Assembly: GCA_020632595.1 (NCBI GenBank)
Contig: JACKFF010000014.1
Coordinates: forward strand, 19,204-83,203
Origin: Nitrospiraceae bacterium
Lineage (GTDB): Bacteria > Nitrospirota > Nitrospiria > Nitrospirales > UBA8639
Length of the DNA stretch: 64,000 nucleotides
Reading direction: 5' to 3'
Part shown: piece after piece, positions 26,508 to 35,619 of the stretch
How positions within the stretch are numbered: position 1 is the stretch's first letter
Layout of the letters: the number at the start of each line of letters is the position of its first letter
Translations under genes and position numbers: made by a program
Notes under the pieces: model-generated
The model's input: the letters and a program-made list of their open reading frames with translations, nothing else
Databases searched by the model: none
What the model was told of the DNA's origin: nothing

Positions 26508-27104
26508 ATGAGCATCCCTTCTACCCGGTTTCAACCGTATTGTCTTGAGTTACCAGTCTGGGTCGCCGAGTATCTTGTCCAACAACCGAAGACTTACCCG
26601 ACTCAGGATTCCCGTATGGACCTGGTCATTACCCTGGCGCAACTCAACATTCAATATGGAACCGGTGGACCATTCGGAGCCGGGGTTTTCCGCTTGGACA
26701 CTCACGAACTGGTCGCGCCAGGCGTGAATCTCGTCCTTTCGTCGAAAAGTTCAATTGCCCATGCTGAAGTCGTCGCGATGCTGATGGCACAGCAAATCGT
26801 GGGCTCCCATAATTTAGGAGCAATCGGGTTTCCCACCCACGAGCTGGTAACCAGTTGCGAGCCGTGCAGTATGTGCCTGGGGGCGATTTCCTGGTCCGGC
26901 GTTCGGCAAATCGTCTGTGGCGCCAGAGGAAGCGACGCCGAAGCGGTTGGTTTTGACGAAGGCCCAAAACCTGCCAATTGGATTTTGGAACTTGAGCGGA
27001 GAGGGATTGCCGTGACCACGGATATTGCGCGAGCCAAGTCCGCGTCTGTCCTCCAGCAATATGTCCAAAAAGGCGGAGAGGTCTATAACGGACGAAAAGG
27101 GTAG
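26508..27104 (+). CDS. Nucleoside/guanine deaminase (CMP/dCMP deaminase fold)
   Basis: 198 residues. Zinc-site motif HAEVVAM with the catalytic Glu, and SCEPCSMC about 55 residues later, as in cytidine-deaminase-fold enzymes. GFDEGPKPANW in the C-terminal third is characteristic of the guanine-deaminase-like branch rather than TadA. The likely reaction is deamination of guanine or a nucleoside in purine recycling. It begins 61 bases after an intrinsic terminator, so it has its own promoter. Confidence 0.82.
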   Translation: MSIPSTRFQPYCLELPVWVAEYLVQQPKTYPTQDSRMDLVITLAQLNIQYGTGGPFGAGVFRLDTHELVAPGVNLVLSSKSSIAHAEVVAMLMAQQIVGSHNLGAIGFPTHELVTSCEPCSMCLGAISWSGVRQIVCGARGSDAEAVGFDEGPKPANWILELERRGIAVTTDIARAKSASVLQQYVQKGGEVYNGRKG

Positions 27105-27148
27105 ATGAGGGCCCTTTTTCATTTTCCCAATTTCAAGGAGAAACGTTG

Positions 27149-27982
27149 ATGACTCCGACAAAGAACACATCACAGGCTTCACACGCATCACCCATCACCC
27201 TCGCAATTGATATTGGCGGGTCCGGAATCAAAGGCCTCCTGCTCGATCAGTCCGGGCAACCTCTGTCTGAACGAATACGAATGGTCACACCGAAACCCGC
27301 GACACCACAGGCCATTGTCCCGCTTATTGTGGAAATTGCCCAAACACTCGGGCGGTTTGATCGCGTATCAGTCGGCTTTCCCGGCGTGATTCATCAGGGG
27401 TGGGTGAAAACAGCGCCCAACCTGGATGCATCCTGGCCTGGAACCTATCTCGTTGGCGAACTGGAACAACAACTCCAAAAGCCAGTTCGGGTAGCCAATG
27501 ATGCGGATGTGCAGGGCTATGGAGCGATCAAAGGCCAAGGGGTCGAAATGGTCATTACCCTGGGAACCGGATTTGGAACCGCGTTATTTATTAATGGGCA
27601 CCTTGTGCCCAATATGGAAATTGCTCATCATCCCTTTCGAAAACAACAAACATACGAGGTACAATTGGGGGCCAACGCACTGAAAAATGTGGGAAAAAAG
27701 AGATGGAATCTACGTCTGGCGAAAGCCATTGAGATATTAGATCGGGTGATGAATTTCGACCATCTCTACATAGGCGGGGGCAATGCTAAAAAGGTGACCA
27801 TTCCATTGCCATCTCATGCTACTATCGTCTCAAATACAGCGGGACTCCTTGGGGGAATCGCGCTCTGGGCCGATCCCAATGTGGTCCTTCCACCTAAACC
27901 CAATAAGTTTGTAAAAGGATCCGCACGAAAACAGGCTCCTCGAATCAAGTCATCAAAAACCCTCAAAAAGAAAAAGGATTGA
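27149..27982 (+). CDS. ppgK: Polyphosphate glucokinase (ROK family)
   Basis: 277 residues. ROK-family kinase: phosphate-binding AIDIGGSGIKG at the start, NDADVQGYG with the catalytic Asp, LGTGFGTALFINGHL and IYIGGGNAKK-type closing motif (LYIGGGNAKKV). The order and the LGANALKNVGKKRWNLRL block fit PpgK, which phosphorylates glucose with polyphosphate (or ATP). AAGGAG lies eight bases before the ATG at 27149. The lysine-rich C-terminal tail (KTLKKKKD) is typical of several PpgK proteins. It follows the deaminase by 44 bases. Confidence 0.88.
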   Translation: MTPTKNTSQASHASPITLAIDIGGSGIKGLLLDQSGQPLSERIRMVTPKPATPQAIVPLIVEIAQTLGRFDRVSVGFPGVIHQGWVKTAPNLDASWPGTYLVGELEQQLQKPVRVANDADVQGYGAIKGQGVEMVITLGTGFGTALFINGHLVPNMEIAHHPFRKQQTYEVQLGANALKNVGKKRWNLRLAKAIEILDRVMNFDHLYIGGGNAKKVTIPLPSHATIVSNTAGLLGGIALWADPNVVLPPKPNKFVKGSARKQAPRIKSSKTLKKKKD

Positions 27983-28074
27983 CTCCCATACACGTCTCCC
28001 CACCCAGTTCGCTCCACCCCAAATCGCGCCTGACCTTCATCCTGAGGAAAATCGCCTAACCGGCACATACCGCC

Positions 28075-28464
28075 ATGATTCCTTACGGATTACCGCAACT
28101 TCTCTGGGTAGGTGTAGGTGGCTTTTTAGGCTCAGTAGGCCGATTCGTCATCGCCGGCTTCTTTAACCGCCTGAGTCCGGCTCTTGCCTTCCCTATTGGC
28201 ACATTGGCCGTAAACATACTCGGCTGTTTCCTGATCGGGTTACTCCATGGGTTGGCCGAGTCCCGAAATATCCTGGGAACGGACACCAGAATTTTTCTGT
28301 TTATTGGCGTGCTGGGTGGATTCACCACCTACTCTACCTTCGGGTTCGAATCCCTGGCACTCCTGAAAGACGGGGCCATGCTCAAAGCTTCTGCCAATAT
28401 CATCATCCATGTCTTCGTGGGTCTCGCCGCTGTCTGGCTGGGCGATACATTAGGTCGGCTCTAA
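28075..28464 (+). CDS. crcB: Fluoride ion channel CrcB/Fluc
   Basis: 129 residues with four membrane helices. Family motifs are GGFLGSVGRFVIAG, GTLAVNILGCFLIG and GGFTTYSTFGFE. It works as a dual-topology dimer that lets fluoride leave the cell; a single gene, as here, implies a homodimer. No fluoride riboswitch was recognised in the 92 bases before the ATG. Confidence 0.93.
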   Translation: MIPYGLPQLLWVGVGGFLGSVGRFVIAGFFNRLSPALAFPIGTLAVNILGCFLIGLLHGLAESRNILGTDTRIFLFIGVLGGFTTYSTFGFESLALLKDGAMLKASANIIIHVFVGLAAVWLGDTLGRL

Positions 28465-28614
28465 GCTCAGGGCCCTTCTCCATCCTTATCAATTCACAAA
28501 ATGTGACTTTGCGAGTGGATTTCATCCCTTGAAGCCACTTGGCGAGAAGGGGGTGAACACGGTACAAGCATTAATCGTCGTGTTCACACCATCAAATAGT
28601 CGGCATTCCTGAAT

Positions 28615-31437
28615 ATGTCCTCAAAGAAACGGATTTCACCTTCCAGTTCCCCCCATGCCGATCTGATCATTGAAGGCGCGCGGCAAAATAACCTTAAAAA
28701 CATTTCTCTACGTATCCCACACAACGCTGTCACCGTCATCACCGGCGTGTCAGGATCCGGAAAATCCTCCTTGGCCTTCGACACCCTGTTTGCAGAAGGC
28801 CAGTGGCGTTATGTGGAATCGCTCTCCTCCTATACGCGCATGTTCCTGGACCGTGTAAAACGCCCCGATGTGGACCGACTCACCAATATCCGCCCCTCCA
28901 TTGCCCTGGAACAAAAAAATCCGATTCGGACCTCGCGCTCTACCGTGGGCACCACCAGTGAAATTTCGGATTATCTCCGGTTGCTATTCTCCAAAATCGG
29001 ACGGTTGACCTGTCCCGATTGCAAGGTGGAAGCCATCGCCCACCACCCCACCACGATCGCGCAAGATTTACTGAATCGTTTCCCCAATCAACGCGCCCTC
29101 GTCTGTTTTCCAAAACCCGCCCCCCATCCTGACGCGCTTGAGTTCATGAAAACAGCACTCTTAAAACAAGGTTTCATTCGTGTCGTCATCAACCACCAAC
29201 TGATCAACCTCAATACTGACCCCCTCCCCTCACCGCTGCCATCGGAATTGTTGGTCGTCGTTGATCGCCTGACTCTTGATACGGAATCGCGCAGCCGATT
29301 GGTCGAAGCCTTGGAGTCAGCGTTTCGCGAAAGTGAAGGCCACGCGAGCGTCATCATCGGGGATAACCACCCCCTAGCCTATAGTGCACACCTCTCATGC
29401 CCGGGATGCGGCAGGACGTTCCACACGCCCCGCCCCGTATCCTTTTCTTTTAATCATCCACTTGGAGCCTGCCCCGAATGCAAAGGGTTCGGCAACATCT
29501 TGCGCTACGACGAACGGTTACTGATTCCCGACCCCGAAAAATCCTTACAGGAGGGGGCGATTGAACCCTGGACCAAACCATCCAATGTATGGTGGCAAAA
29601 AGAAATGCTCAAAGCCTTCAAGAAGAAAAATCTCGACCCGACCACACCCTACAACCAGCTCACCCAAGCAGAACAGGACCTGATTTGGAAAGGAGAAGGA
29701 AAGCTCGAGGGCATTGATGATTTTTTTACCTATCTAGAAGGCAAACGCTACAAGATGCATGTCCGGGTCTTCTTGAGCCGGTATCGCAGTCCCTCCCCTT
29801 GCACAACCTGCCAGGGAACCCGCTTACGGCCGGAATCTCTCATGGTCAAGATCTATGAATGCCACATTCACGAGGTATGCGGATGGCCCCTCTCGGATCT
29901 TCAACGATGGCTTCAGACCCTGCCGCTGAGAACATTTGAGGAGGCAATCGCCGAGGATCTATTGAATGCGTTGCAGTCAAAACTATCATTTCTCCTGCGG
30001 GTGGGCTTGGACTATCTCACACTCAACCGGGAAATGCGGACGTTATCCGGAGGCGAAGCTCAGCGTATTCATCTGGCGACACAACTGGGCAGTCAGCTCA
30101 TGGGCACACAGTATGTCCTGGATGAACCGACGATCGGCCTCCATGCACGTGATACCGAGGCCATGGGCATGATTTTGCGGGAGTTGGCGGAGCGGGGCAA
30201 CACCGTCATTGTGGTGGAACATGATCCGCAAATCATTCAACAGGCTGATTACATCGTCGAACTGGGACCTCAATCAGGCGATCAAGGCGGTGAGATCATC
30301 TGCGCGGCCCCCTATCAATCCTTTCTCAATCATCCCCAATCGCTCACCGCTAAATATTTGCGTGGGGAACGAACCATTCCCTTACCTTCCAAACGTCGAG
30401 CAGGAAATGGAAAAGCTCTTCAGTTCACAGGAGTGAACGAACAAAATCTCAAAAACCTCACTGTGAATATTCCCCTCGGCACGCTGGTCTGTGTCACGGG
30501 TCCTTCCGGATCGGGAAAAAGCACGTTAGTCGAAGCCACCATCTATGCAGCTCTGGCGCGCGTTTTTAAGGTGGACTCTCTTCCTCAACCCGGGCTAGCA
30601 AACATGACGGGGCCGGAACATCTCCGAACCGTCTGCCTTATTGACCAGGAACCCATCGGCAAAACTCCGCGCTCGAATCCCATCACCTACATTAAAGCCT
30701 ATGATGAAATCCGGGCCTTATTCGCCCAGTCCGCTGAGGCGCGGGCACACCGGCTCACGCCCGCGCATTTTTCGTTTAACACCGGGAAAGGCCGATGCGC
30801 TCGTTGCCAGGGGAACGGGTATGAAAAACTGGAAATGTATTTTTTGGCGGATCTCTACGTGCCCTGCGCGGACTGTGAAGGCAAACGGTTCAAAGATAAG
30901 ATTCTACAAGTCCAAGTCAAAGAGCATTCCATTCATGATGTGTTGAACCTCACCGTCGATCAAGCGGTAGCCTTCTTCGCCACTTCCTGTCCCAAGGTCC
31001 TCAAAGGATTGCGCGTGCTTCAACAGCTTGGCCTTGGCTATCTCACACTGGGACAACCAGCTACAACATTATCCGGAGGCGAAACCCAACGGCTTAAAAT
31101 CGCGCGGGAATTGGCCAATACCCCAAAACGATCAACCGCCAACCCAGACCACAACGGTGCCCTTTACATTTTGGACGAACCCACCAGGGGACTGCACCTT
31201 GAAGATATCACGCGCCTGTTAACCGTATTGAATCAACTGGTTGAGGAAGGGAATACGGTCCTGGTAGTGGAACATCATCTGGATGTCATCAAATGCGCGG
31301 ATTGGGTGATTGACCTCGGCCCCGGCGGCGGCGAAGCCGGCGGTCACATCGTCGCACAAGGTCCCCCGGAAGCAACCGCCAACACCCCTCAGTCACTCAC
31401 CGGACAATATTTGAAATCACTACTTTTACAGGACTGA
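28615..31437 (+). CDS. uvrA: UvrA-family excinuclease ATPase
   Basis: 940 residues, full UvrA length: Walker A TGVSGSGKSSLAFDT, UvrB-binding-like region (about 115-250), zinc finger CPGC...CPEC, first signature LSGGEAQRIHLATQL with LDEPTIGLHARD, second Walker A TGPSGSGKSTLVE, second zinc finger CARC...CADC, and second signature LSGGETQRLKIAREL with LDEPTRGLHLED. Both ATP sites look intact. Wording in the N-terminal part (NIRPSIALEQKNPIRTSRST) differs from housekeeping UvrA, so it may be a paralogue; uvrB or uvrC are not nearby. It damage-scans DNA for nucleotide excision repair. Confidence 0.9.
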   Translation: MSSKKRISPSSSPHADLIIEGARQNNLKNISLRIPHNAVTVITGVSGSGKSSLAFDTLFAEGQWRYVESLSSYTRMFLDRVKRPDVDRLTNIRPSIALEQKNPIRTSRSTVGTTSEISDYLRLLFSKIGRLTCPDCKVEAIAHHPTTIAQDLLNRFPNQRALVCFPKPAPHPDALEFMKTALLKQGFIRVVINHQLINLNTDPLPSPLPSELLVVVDRLTLDTESRSRLVEALESAFRESEGHASVIIGDNHPLAYSAHLSCPGCGRTFHTPRPVSFSFNHPLGACPECKGFGNILRYDERLLIPDPEKSLQEGAIEPWTKPSNVWWQKEMLKAFKKKNLDPTTPYNQLTQAEQDLIWKGEGKLEGIDDFFTYLEGKRYKMHVRVFLSRYRSPSPCTTCQGTRLRPESLMVKIYECHIHEVCGWPLSDLQRWLQTLPLRTFEEAIAEDLLNALQSKLSFLLRVGLDYLTLNREMRTLSGGEAQRIHLATQLGSQLMGTQYVLDEPTIGLHARDTEAMGMILRELAERGNTVIVVEHDPQIIQQADYIVELGPQSGDQGGEIICAAPYQSFLNHPQSLTAKYLRGERTIPLPSKRRAGNGKALQFTGVNEQNLKNLTVNIPLGTLVCVTGPSGSGKSTLVEATIYAALARVFKVDSLPQPGLANMTGPEHLRTVCLIDQEPIGKTPRSNPITYIKAYDEIRALFAQSAEARAHRLTPAHFSFNTGKGRCARCQGNGYEKLEMYFLADLYVPCADCEGKRFKDKILQVQVKEHSIHDVLNLTVDQAVAFFATSCPKVLKGLRVLQQLGLGYLTLGQPATTLSGGETQRLKIARELANTPKRSTANPDHNGALYILDEPTRGLHLEDITRLLTVLNQLVEEGNTVLVVEHHLDVIKCADWVIDLGPGGGEAGGHIVAQGPPEATANTPQSLTGQYLKSLLLQD

Positions 31438-31603
31438 CTCATCAACACCAGATTTGACCCCAACGTTAAGGCTTGCCGGACCGAAGCCCGGCAAGAGAAT
31501 TCCGTTTCAGACTGAATCCCTCAAGAGCGAGGGAGTTATACATCGCTTTAGTTGAACGTTGAAAATACCTTATCTTCATAGCCCTGCTATTTTAAAATAT
31601 TCA

Positions 31604-31617
31604 GCCACACGTGTGGC
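31604..31617. repeat. 14-bp perfect palindrome
   Basis: GCCACACGTGTGGC in the 243-base gap between uvrA and vapC, in AT-rich surroundings. Could be a regulator site; no partner is known. Confidence 0.4.
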
Positions 31618-31680
31618 CATGAAGAAAGTCGATTAGTGACTGAGAAGGGATTGTTGATATAGAGGTGAAATAAGTCACGA

Positions 31681-32109
31681 TTATTGGGGTGCAAAGTCCT
31701 TTAACTCAATGATATGCCCCAGCTTGGCTGCTTTTCGAAAGTACTGAGTGTCAGCTGTGACGAAGAGCGTATTGGAAGACTGCAAGGCGACTGCGTGATA
31801 CAGGGTATCAAAGAGATGGTGGTTGAGATCCACCGAAAGGCGACAGGCCTGTTCATACACCTCCCATTCCGTGGTCATGTGAAATTCCATCGCGAGAAAA
31901 TTCTGAAGCATGCGGATCGATTGCTTAGGCGCCAATCGAGTCAACACGGCTCCCACTTCTGCCAACCAATGCGGAGGCTGAAGCACCTGGCAATTTCCCA
32001 TCTGAATGTCCTTCAACAGAGCCAGGGCCTGTTCTTGATGCGTGTCACCGTCTTGGACAGGGAGAGCCCATTTCACCACCACACTGGCGTCAACCACCCA
32101 AGTGGTCAT
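31681..32109 (-). CDS. vapC: VapC-type PIN-domain toxin
   Basis: 142 residues. PIN fold with the acidic site expected of a ribonuclease: Asp in WVVDASVVVKW near the N-terminus, Glu in HWLAEVG, Asp in HLFDTLYHAVAL and Asp in FVTADTQYFRKA. It overlaps the upstream antitoxin gene by four bases (ATGA), as usual in type II modules. Such toxins cut tRNA or rRNA when free of antitoxin. The module is not flanked by mobile genes, but lies in a stretch with several decayed genes. Confidence 0.9.
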   Translation of the reverse strand: MTTWVVDASVVVKWALPVQDGDTHQEQALALLKDIQMGNCQVLQPPHWLAEVGAVLTRLAPKQSIRMLQNFLAMEFHMTTEWEVYEQACRLSVDLNHHLFDTLYHAVALQSSNTLFVTADTQYFRKAAKLGHIIELKDFAPQ

Positions 32110-32339
32110 GGTCGTCCCTGGGTTCGTGCAAGACGTAGATCCTTTTCCGTCACCCGTGGAGCTTGTTCACGCAATGCGAGCAATTGATCGATGGCCCGCT
32201 TGCGCCGTCCCGCTCGCTTCTGTTCTTCGATCGCCTGTTGCATCAGTTGCGTTAACACCGCACTTTTGTTTTTCCCCGCAAAGACTTTATCAAATTGCTT
32301 TTTGACATCTTCAGGAACACTGAAATTCACGGTAGCCAC
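32106..32339 (-). CDS. vapB: VapB-type antitoxin
   Basis: 77 residues from a GTG start with AGGAG seven bases upstream. The N-terminus MATVNFSVPEDVKKQFDKVF resembles ribbon-helix-helix DNA-binding proteins, followed by a charged C-terminal tail (RVTEKDLRLARTQGRP) that should wrap the toxin. Overlap with vapC and a palindrome just upstream of the ribosome site support autoregulation by the complex. Confidence 0.85.
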   Translation of the reverse strand: MATVNFSVPEDVKKQFDKVFAGKNKSAVLTQLMQQAIEEQKRAGRRKRAIDQLLALREQAPRVTEKDLRLARTQGRP

Positions 32340-32351
32340 AAAACATCTCCT

Positions 32352-32370
32352 TTGTTGAAAATTTCAACAA
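32352..32370. promoter_or_regulatory. Probable VapB operator
   Basis: Perfect 19-base palindrome, 9-bp arms TTGTTGAAA / TTTCAACAA around one base, directly upstream of the vapB Shine-Dalgarno. Position and symmetry fit binding of a ribbon-helix-helix dimer. Confidence 0.65.
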
Positions 32371-32731
32371 TATTGTGGCTCACCGTAAATCACTTGTCAA
32401 ACCCATCCCTTCTTGAATGTCTTGTGCACCATACTTGCTTGGTCTGGCTTGAAACAGGATGCACCAGTACAGGTCCGCGCCTTCCAAATCCACACCGGCC
32501 GGATCGGCTGCCGGGAGTTCGGTGCCTTCCAGGACAGCGACTCAAAGCCCTGAACCACCCGGAGCGGGCTGATAGGCCTATAGGATTTCGCCAAAGCCAT
32601 CGCGGATTTCGATGAGGTCGCACATAGGAAACCTATGACAATCCGGACTTTTGGGTTCGCTGTTTTTGGGGTCAGCCGATGCCAGCGGTGGTAAAGATCA
32701 GGTTGCTGCCAAAGGGTAAGATCCAGACTGC
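32371..32731. other. Gap without recognisable gene
   Basis: 361 bases between vapB and the DUF3024 gene. A minus-strand frame is open over most of it, but its product is rich in Trp, Arg and Cys with no family resemblance; probably decayed sequence. Confidence 0.4.
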
Positions 32732-33079
32732 CTAGCCGAAGAAGCACGCATATTCGTCTTTTCTCACAACACACAGAAACTCTTCCACCGTCGAGACGTC
32801 CGGAACAGGTTCATATCCGTGCCATTTCAAATTTGCCCGCTTCCAATAGATCTTCCACCTGTTATGTGTTCGCACATACGTAGCTTTGGCAAACGCCTGC
32901 TCCTGCTTGATTTCCGGCCTCTTCCATTGTGGGCGGATCTCGAATAACTCAATGCTTTGACCGGTGATCCGGAATCCAAAGTCGAGTTGGGACCGTATAG
33001 GTGGTGGGGGCCGAAGTTCCTCGACAAACGCACCAACAAGCTTTTCGATCCTCTTCCGCTCAATGTCGTTTAGCGCCAT
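32732..33079 (-). CDS. DUF3024-family protein
   Basis: 115 residues from ATG 33079: MALNDIERKRIEKLVGAFVE, RSQLDFGFRITGQSIELFEIRPQW and NRWKIYWKRANLKWHGYEP. These segments match the DUF3024 family of small bacterial proteins whose function is unknown. A six-residue longer start at 33097 exists without a better ribosome site. It lies near the VapBC pair in an accessory-looking stretch. Confidence 0.72.
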   Translation of the reverse strand: MALNDIERKRIEKLVGAFVEELRPPPPIRSQLDFGFRITGQSIELFEIRPQWKRPEIKQEQAFAKATYVRTHNRWKIYWKRANLKWHGYEPVPDVSTVEEFLCVVRKDEYACFFG

Positions 33080-33603
33080 ACTTTTGCCATATAACAATTA
33101 AATTATGCTGCACGCGCGTTTTTTTGTGACTGTCACACAGTAATGACTTATTAGGTTTTTACTGCCTGCAGGTCGACCGACCGGGCTGACGCTTAAAAGC
33201 AAGAGGTGCACCTTGTCTATGCCTGGCGAACTGGGACAACCCTCCGATTCCTGCGCCAGCACAATCAAAGATTTTGTTGCCGATGGCTCCCTGATCTCGT
33301 TGTGCCGTGGAACTAATTCCATATTCTCGGTCCTGGAATTGATTCCCAGCGCATGGAAATTATCTTCGCGTTTTCAAGGGATGAACTACAAGATCGCCCG
33401 TCTGTTATCTTAACATCCGCCATTGGCTCGAATGTGATCTCTCACCGGATAGTATTGCAAAAGGCAGCTTCACGTCCTTGTTTCAATCATCCCGGGTTTT
33501 CTTGGATACGATAGGCCAGGGTTTTTACCAACTTTCTCAAAGCCAGGATTTCCTTTATAGTGTTGAAATAGATTAATTTTTGATTCAGAGTGGGCTTATT
33601 CTT
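33080..33603. other. Gap without recognisable gene
   Basis: 524 bases. Short frames on both strands (33098-33322 minus, 33213-33413 plus) have no family resemblance or good ribosome site. No RNA gene or clear promoter found. Confidence 0.4.
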
Positions 33604-34134
33604 ATGCTCTTCACTTCTTTTCAAAAACCATCCTTAGTGAAACAGGAAGTCCTCACTCTCTGCTTCTTTGTTATCTTGGCCGTCGGCATCCAAGGATGTT
33701 CTGATTCCGGAGATAAAGCCTCACCGACTCCCCAGGCAAAGCCGGCGCCTGCGACATCAGCAATTACGCCAAAAGATGCGCAGGCCCCACCATCAAGCAC
33801 TGATGAGCAAGGAAATGGTTCTGTGCCGATCACAACACCGGAACCCTTCCGCCAACCAGCCCAGGAAGAATTGGATCACGCGAACTTTGCCATAGGAAAA
33901 GCTGAACAACTCCTTCGTCGAGCTCCTATGGGCAAGGGATCGGACCTGGCGTTATCCGCTTTGGAGCGGGACCTGGATTCGGCTCGAAACCTTCTTCGAA
34001 CCGGTCAAACGCATTTCGATGAACAAAAATTCGAAATGGCCCAAACTCAGGCCCACCAAGCCACGGAAAAAGCCGAGGCCGTGTATAAGCACATTGAGCA
34101 GGCCATCAGCATGGTTAACGAGGAATCACGATAG
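33604..34134 (+). CDS. Lipoprotein with helical C-terminal region, function unknown
   Basis: 176 residues. Signal peptide with lipobox VGIQGC (about Cys32), a Pro/Ala/Ser/Thr-rich linker (about 35-90) and a helical domain (about 95-176: EELDHANFAIGKAEQLL, DLDSARNLL, AQTQAHQATEKAEAVYKHIEQA) with a TPR- or DUF4398-like look. It would hang from a membrane with the helical part in the periplasm. An in-frame TTG at 33580 is possible; neither start has a good Shine-Dalgarno. Confidence 0.62.
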   Translation: MLFTSFQKPSLVKQEVLTLCFFVILAVGIQGCSDSGDKASPTPQAKPAPATSAITPKDAQAPPSSTDEQGNGSVPITTPEPFRQPAQEELDHANFAIGKAEQLLRRAPMGKGSDLALSALERDLDSARNLLRTGQTHFDEQKFEMAQTQAHQATEKAEAVYKHIEQAISMVNEESR

Positions 34135-34182
34135 CTTGACGGCTTTTAGGGTCAATCTGGTCTCTGGTGGTGATGTCCCATT

Positions 34183-34959
34183 ATGGCTCCCAACAACCGA
34201 GATCTTCAGTTTCCCCGGAAGACTTTTGAAATTATCAGAACCACCGTTTCCATAGTATTATGGGCGGCGGTAGCTTGGGGAATCTTCATGCTTCCCCTCC
34301 TCATGGTCCTCGCATCACCATTCCTGAATTCTGCCCAATCCATCCCGTTATTCATACCCTCCCAGGTTTTTAACAGTCTTTCTCCAGATGGAACTCTGGA
34401 CGACGCATCGGCATACGAGCGCCAGACCCGTGACAAGGAAATTGAATTCTCGCCATCCCAAGCACTTAAAACCGCCTCCGGTCACTTACCAAATCCCCTG
34501 CCCCTCACACCGCAGGGCACAATCTACCTTCTTGTGGATACATCCCGGCATCGGCTTTTCGTGAAAGAAGGTGATCGGATTCTGCATGAAGCCCTTGCCT
34601 CAACCGGAAGCGGGAACACCTTAGCGGATCCCAGGAACCCGGAACGAACGTGGACGTTCGAAACTCCCAAGGGGACGTTCAGCATTCAGAGCAAGTTAGA
34701 AAAACCGGTGTGGATTCGTCCCGATTGGGCCTTTATCGAACAAGGCGATCCCGTCCCTGAAAAGATGGCTGATCGATTACAGCCGGGAGTACTCGGAAAA
34801 TATGCGTTGGGTTTTGGCAATGGATATTTCATTCATGGAGCCTTGTACTCAAACTTATTAGGCCAGGATGTCACCCACGGATGCATTCAACTGCATGCTG
34901 ACGATCTTCAACTTGTGTTTGAAACAGTCCAATTGGGCACTCCGATCATCATTATTTAA
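34183..34959 (+). CDS. L,D-transpeptidase (YkuD domain)
   Basis: 258 residues: N-terminal membrane anchor (about 15-40), linker, and a YkuD catalytic domain (about 110-258). TIYLLVDTSRHRLFVKEG begins the domain, YFIHGALYSNLLG and THGCIQLHADD contain the conserved His and the catalytic Cys234. The normal SHGCxR/N motif is slightly altered (THGCIQL). It forms 3-3 cross-links in peptidoglycan or anchors proteins to it. It lies 48 bases after the lipoprotein gene and may be co-transcribed. Confidence 0.88.
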   Translation: MAPNNRDLQFPRKTFEIIRTTVSIVLWAAVAWGIFMLPLLMVLASPFLNSAQSIPLFIPSQVFNSLSPDGTLDDASAYERQTRDKEIEFSPSQALKTASGHLPNPLPLTPQGTIYLLVDTSRHRLFVKEGDRILHEALASTGSGNTLADPRNPERTWTFETPKGTFSIQSKLEKPVWIRPDWAFIEQGDPVPEKMADRLQPGVLGKYALGFGNGYFIHGALYSNLLGQDVTHGCIQLHADDLQLVFETVQLGTPIIII

Positions 34960-35063
34960 ATAATTCCGGGGCGCATGTGCTACCTCATGATGTTAATTCG
35001 TGGTAAATGGACCTTTACCCTCTCCTTTTATTGTAGTGTAGAGACTTTCTCTCGATGAAACTA

Positions 35064-35619
35064 TCAGTAATAGGGATATGCGATCGGACGATACCCGGTA
35101 TAATAACCCCCTGGATATCCCCGCCCCCAACCAAATCCGGAATATCCGCGGCCCCAGTACAGTGCCTCGTCCCATATAGTCAAATCTTTGATGCCAAAAA
35201 GGGGAACCTCTTTTGTATCTTCACCCACTTGGATGGTTTCACGGCCGATAATCTCACCGACAATGGATATGGCTCTGCTTTTTTCAAGCACCGCTGGATC
35301 CAAATGGATCCTTCCCCTTCGATAGCGCAATGAATCGTCCTTGCGTTTTTGTGCGCTGATTCGCCAGGGTAAAATCATCGTTCAGTGGAAGTTGGAGAAC
35401 CTCTATTCTGGTCGCATCCTGCTTCCGATTGACCGAAAGCACTTCTCCTCCGACGACCATGAACTCTCCTTGATAATTATCAGGATTCTCTCGAATCTGC
35501 GTAAAATCCAGAGTGTGGTTGACTTGATTTTCCAAGCTCTCGGGGATCCCCTGATATTGGGAACATCCACCAAACACAAGCGAAACAAACAGTACAGATG
35601 AGATGGTTGGATTGTTCAT
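35064..35619 (-). pseudogene. Slp-family outer-membrane lipoprotein, frameshifted
   Basis: Two overlapping minus-strand frames together make one Slp-like protein. The first has a lipobox (VFGGCS), then FTQIRENPDNYQGEFMVVGGEV, IEVLQLPLNDDF and TQGRFIALSKGK. The second carries on with IHLDPAVLEKSRAISIVGEI and GIKDLTIWDEALYWG and ends in a Gly/Tyr-rich tail. The switch lies at about 35300-35325 in a run of GGGGAAGGATCC-like sequence and needs a single-base change. Either the gene is dead or the base call is wrong. Confidence 0.75.

Noticed and set aside
27983..28074. Fluoride riboswitch before crcB
   Set aside because: No sequence fitting the short pseudoknotted aptamer was found in the 92-base gap.
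31441..31500. Intrinsic terminator after uvrA (CTTGCCGG / CCGGCAAG stem)
   Set aside because: The stem is present but no T-run follows; not strong enough to list as a terminator.
33166..33182. Match to a cloning-vector polylinker (TGCCTGCAGGTCGAC)
   Set aside because: The 15-base identity is made of two palindromic sites; bases on both sides do not match vector sequence and lie in ordinary intergenic DNA. Probably chance.
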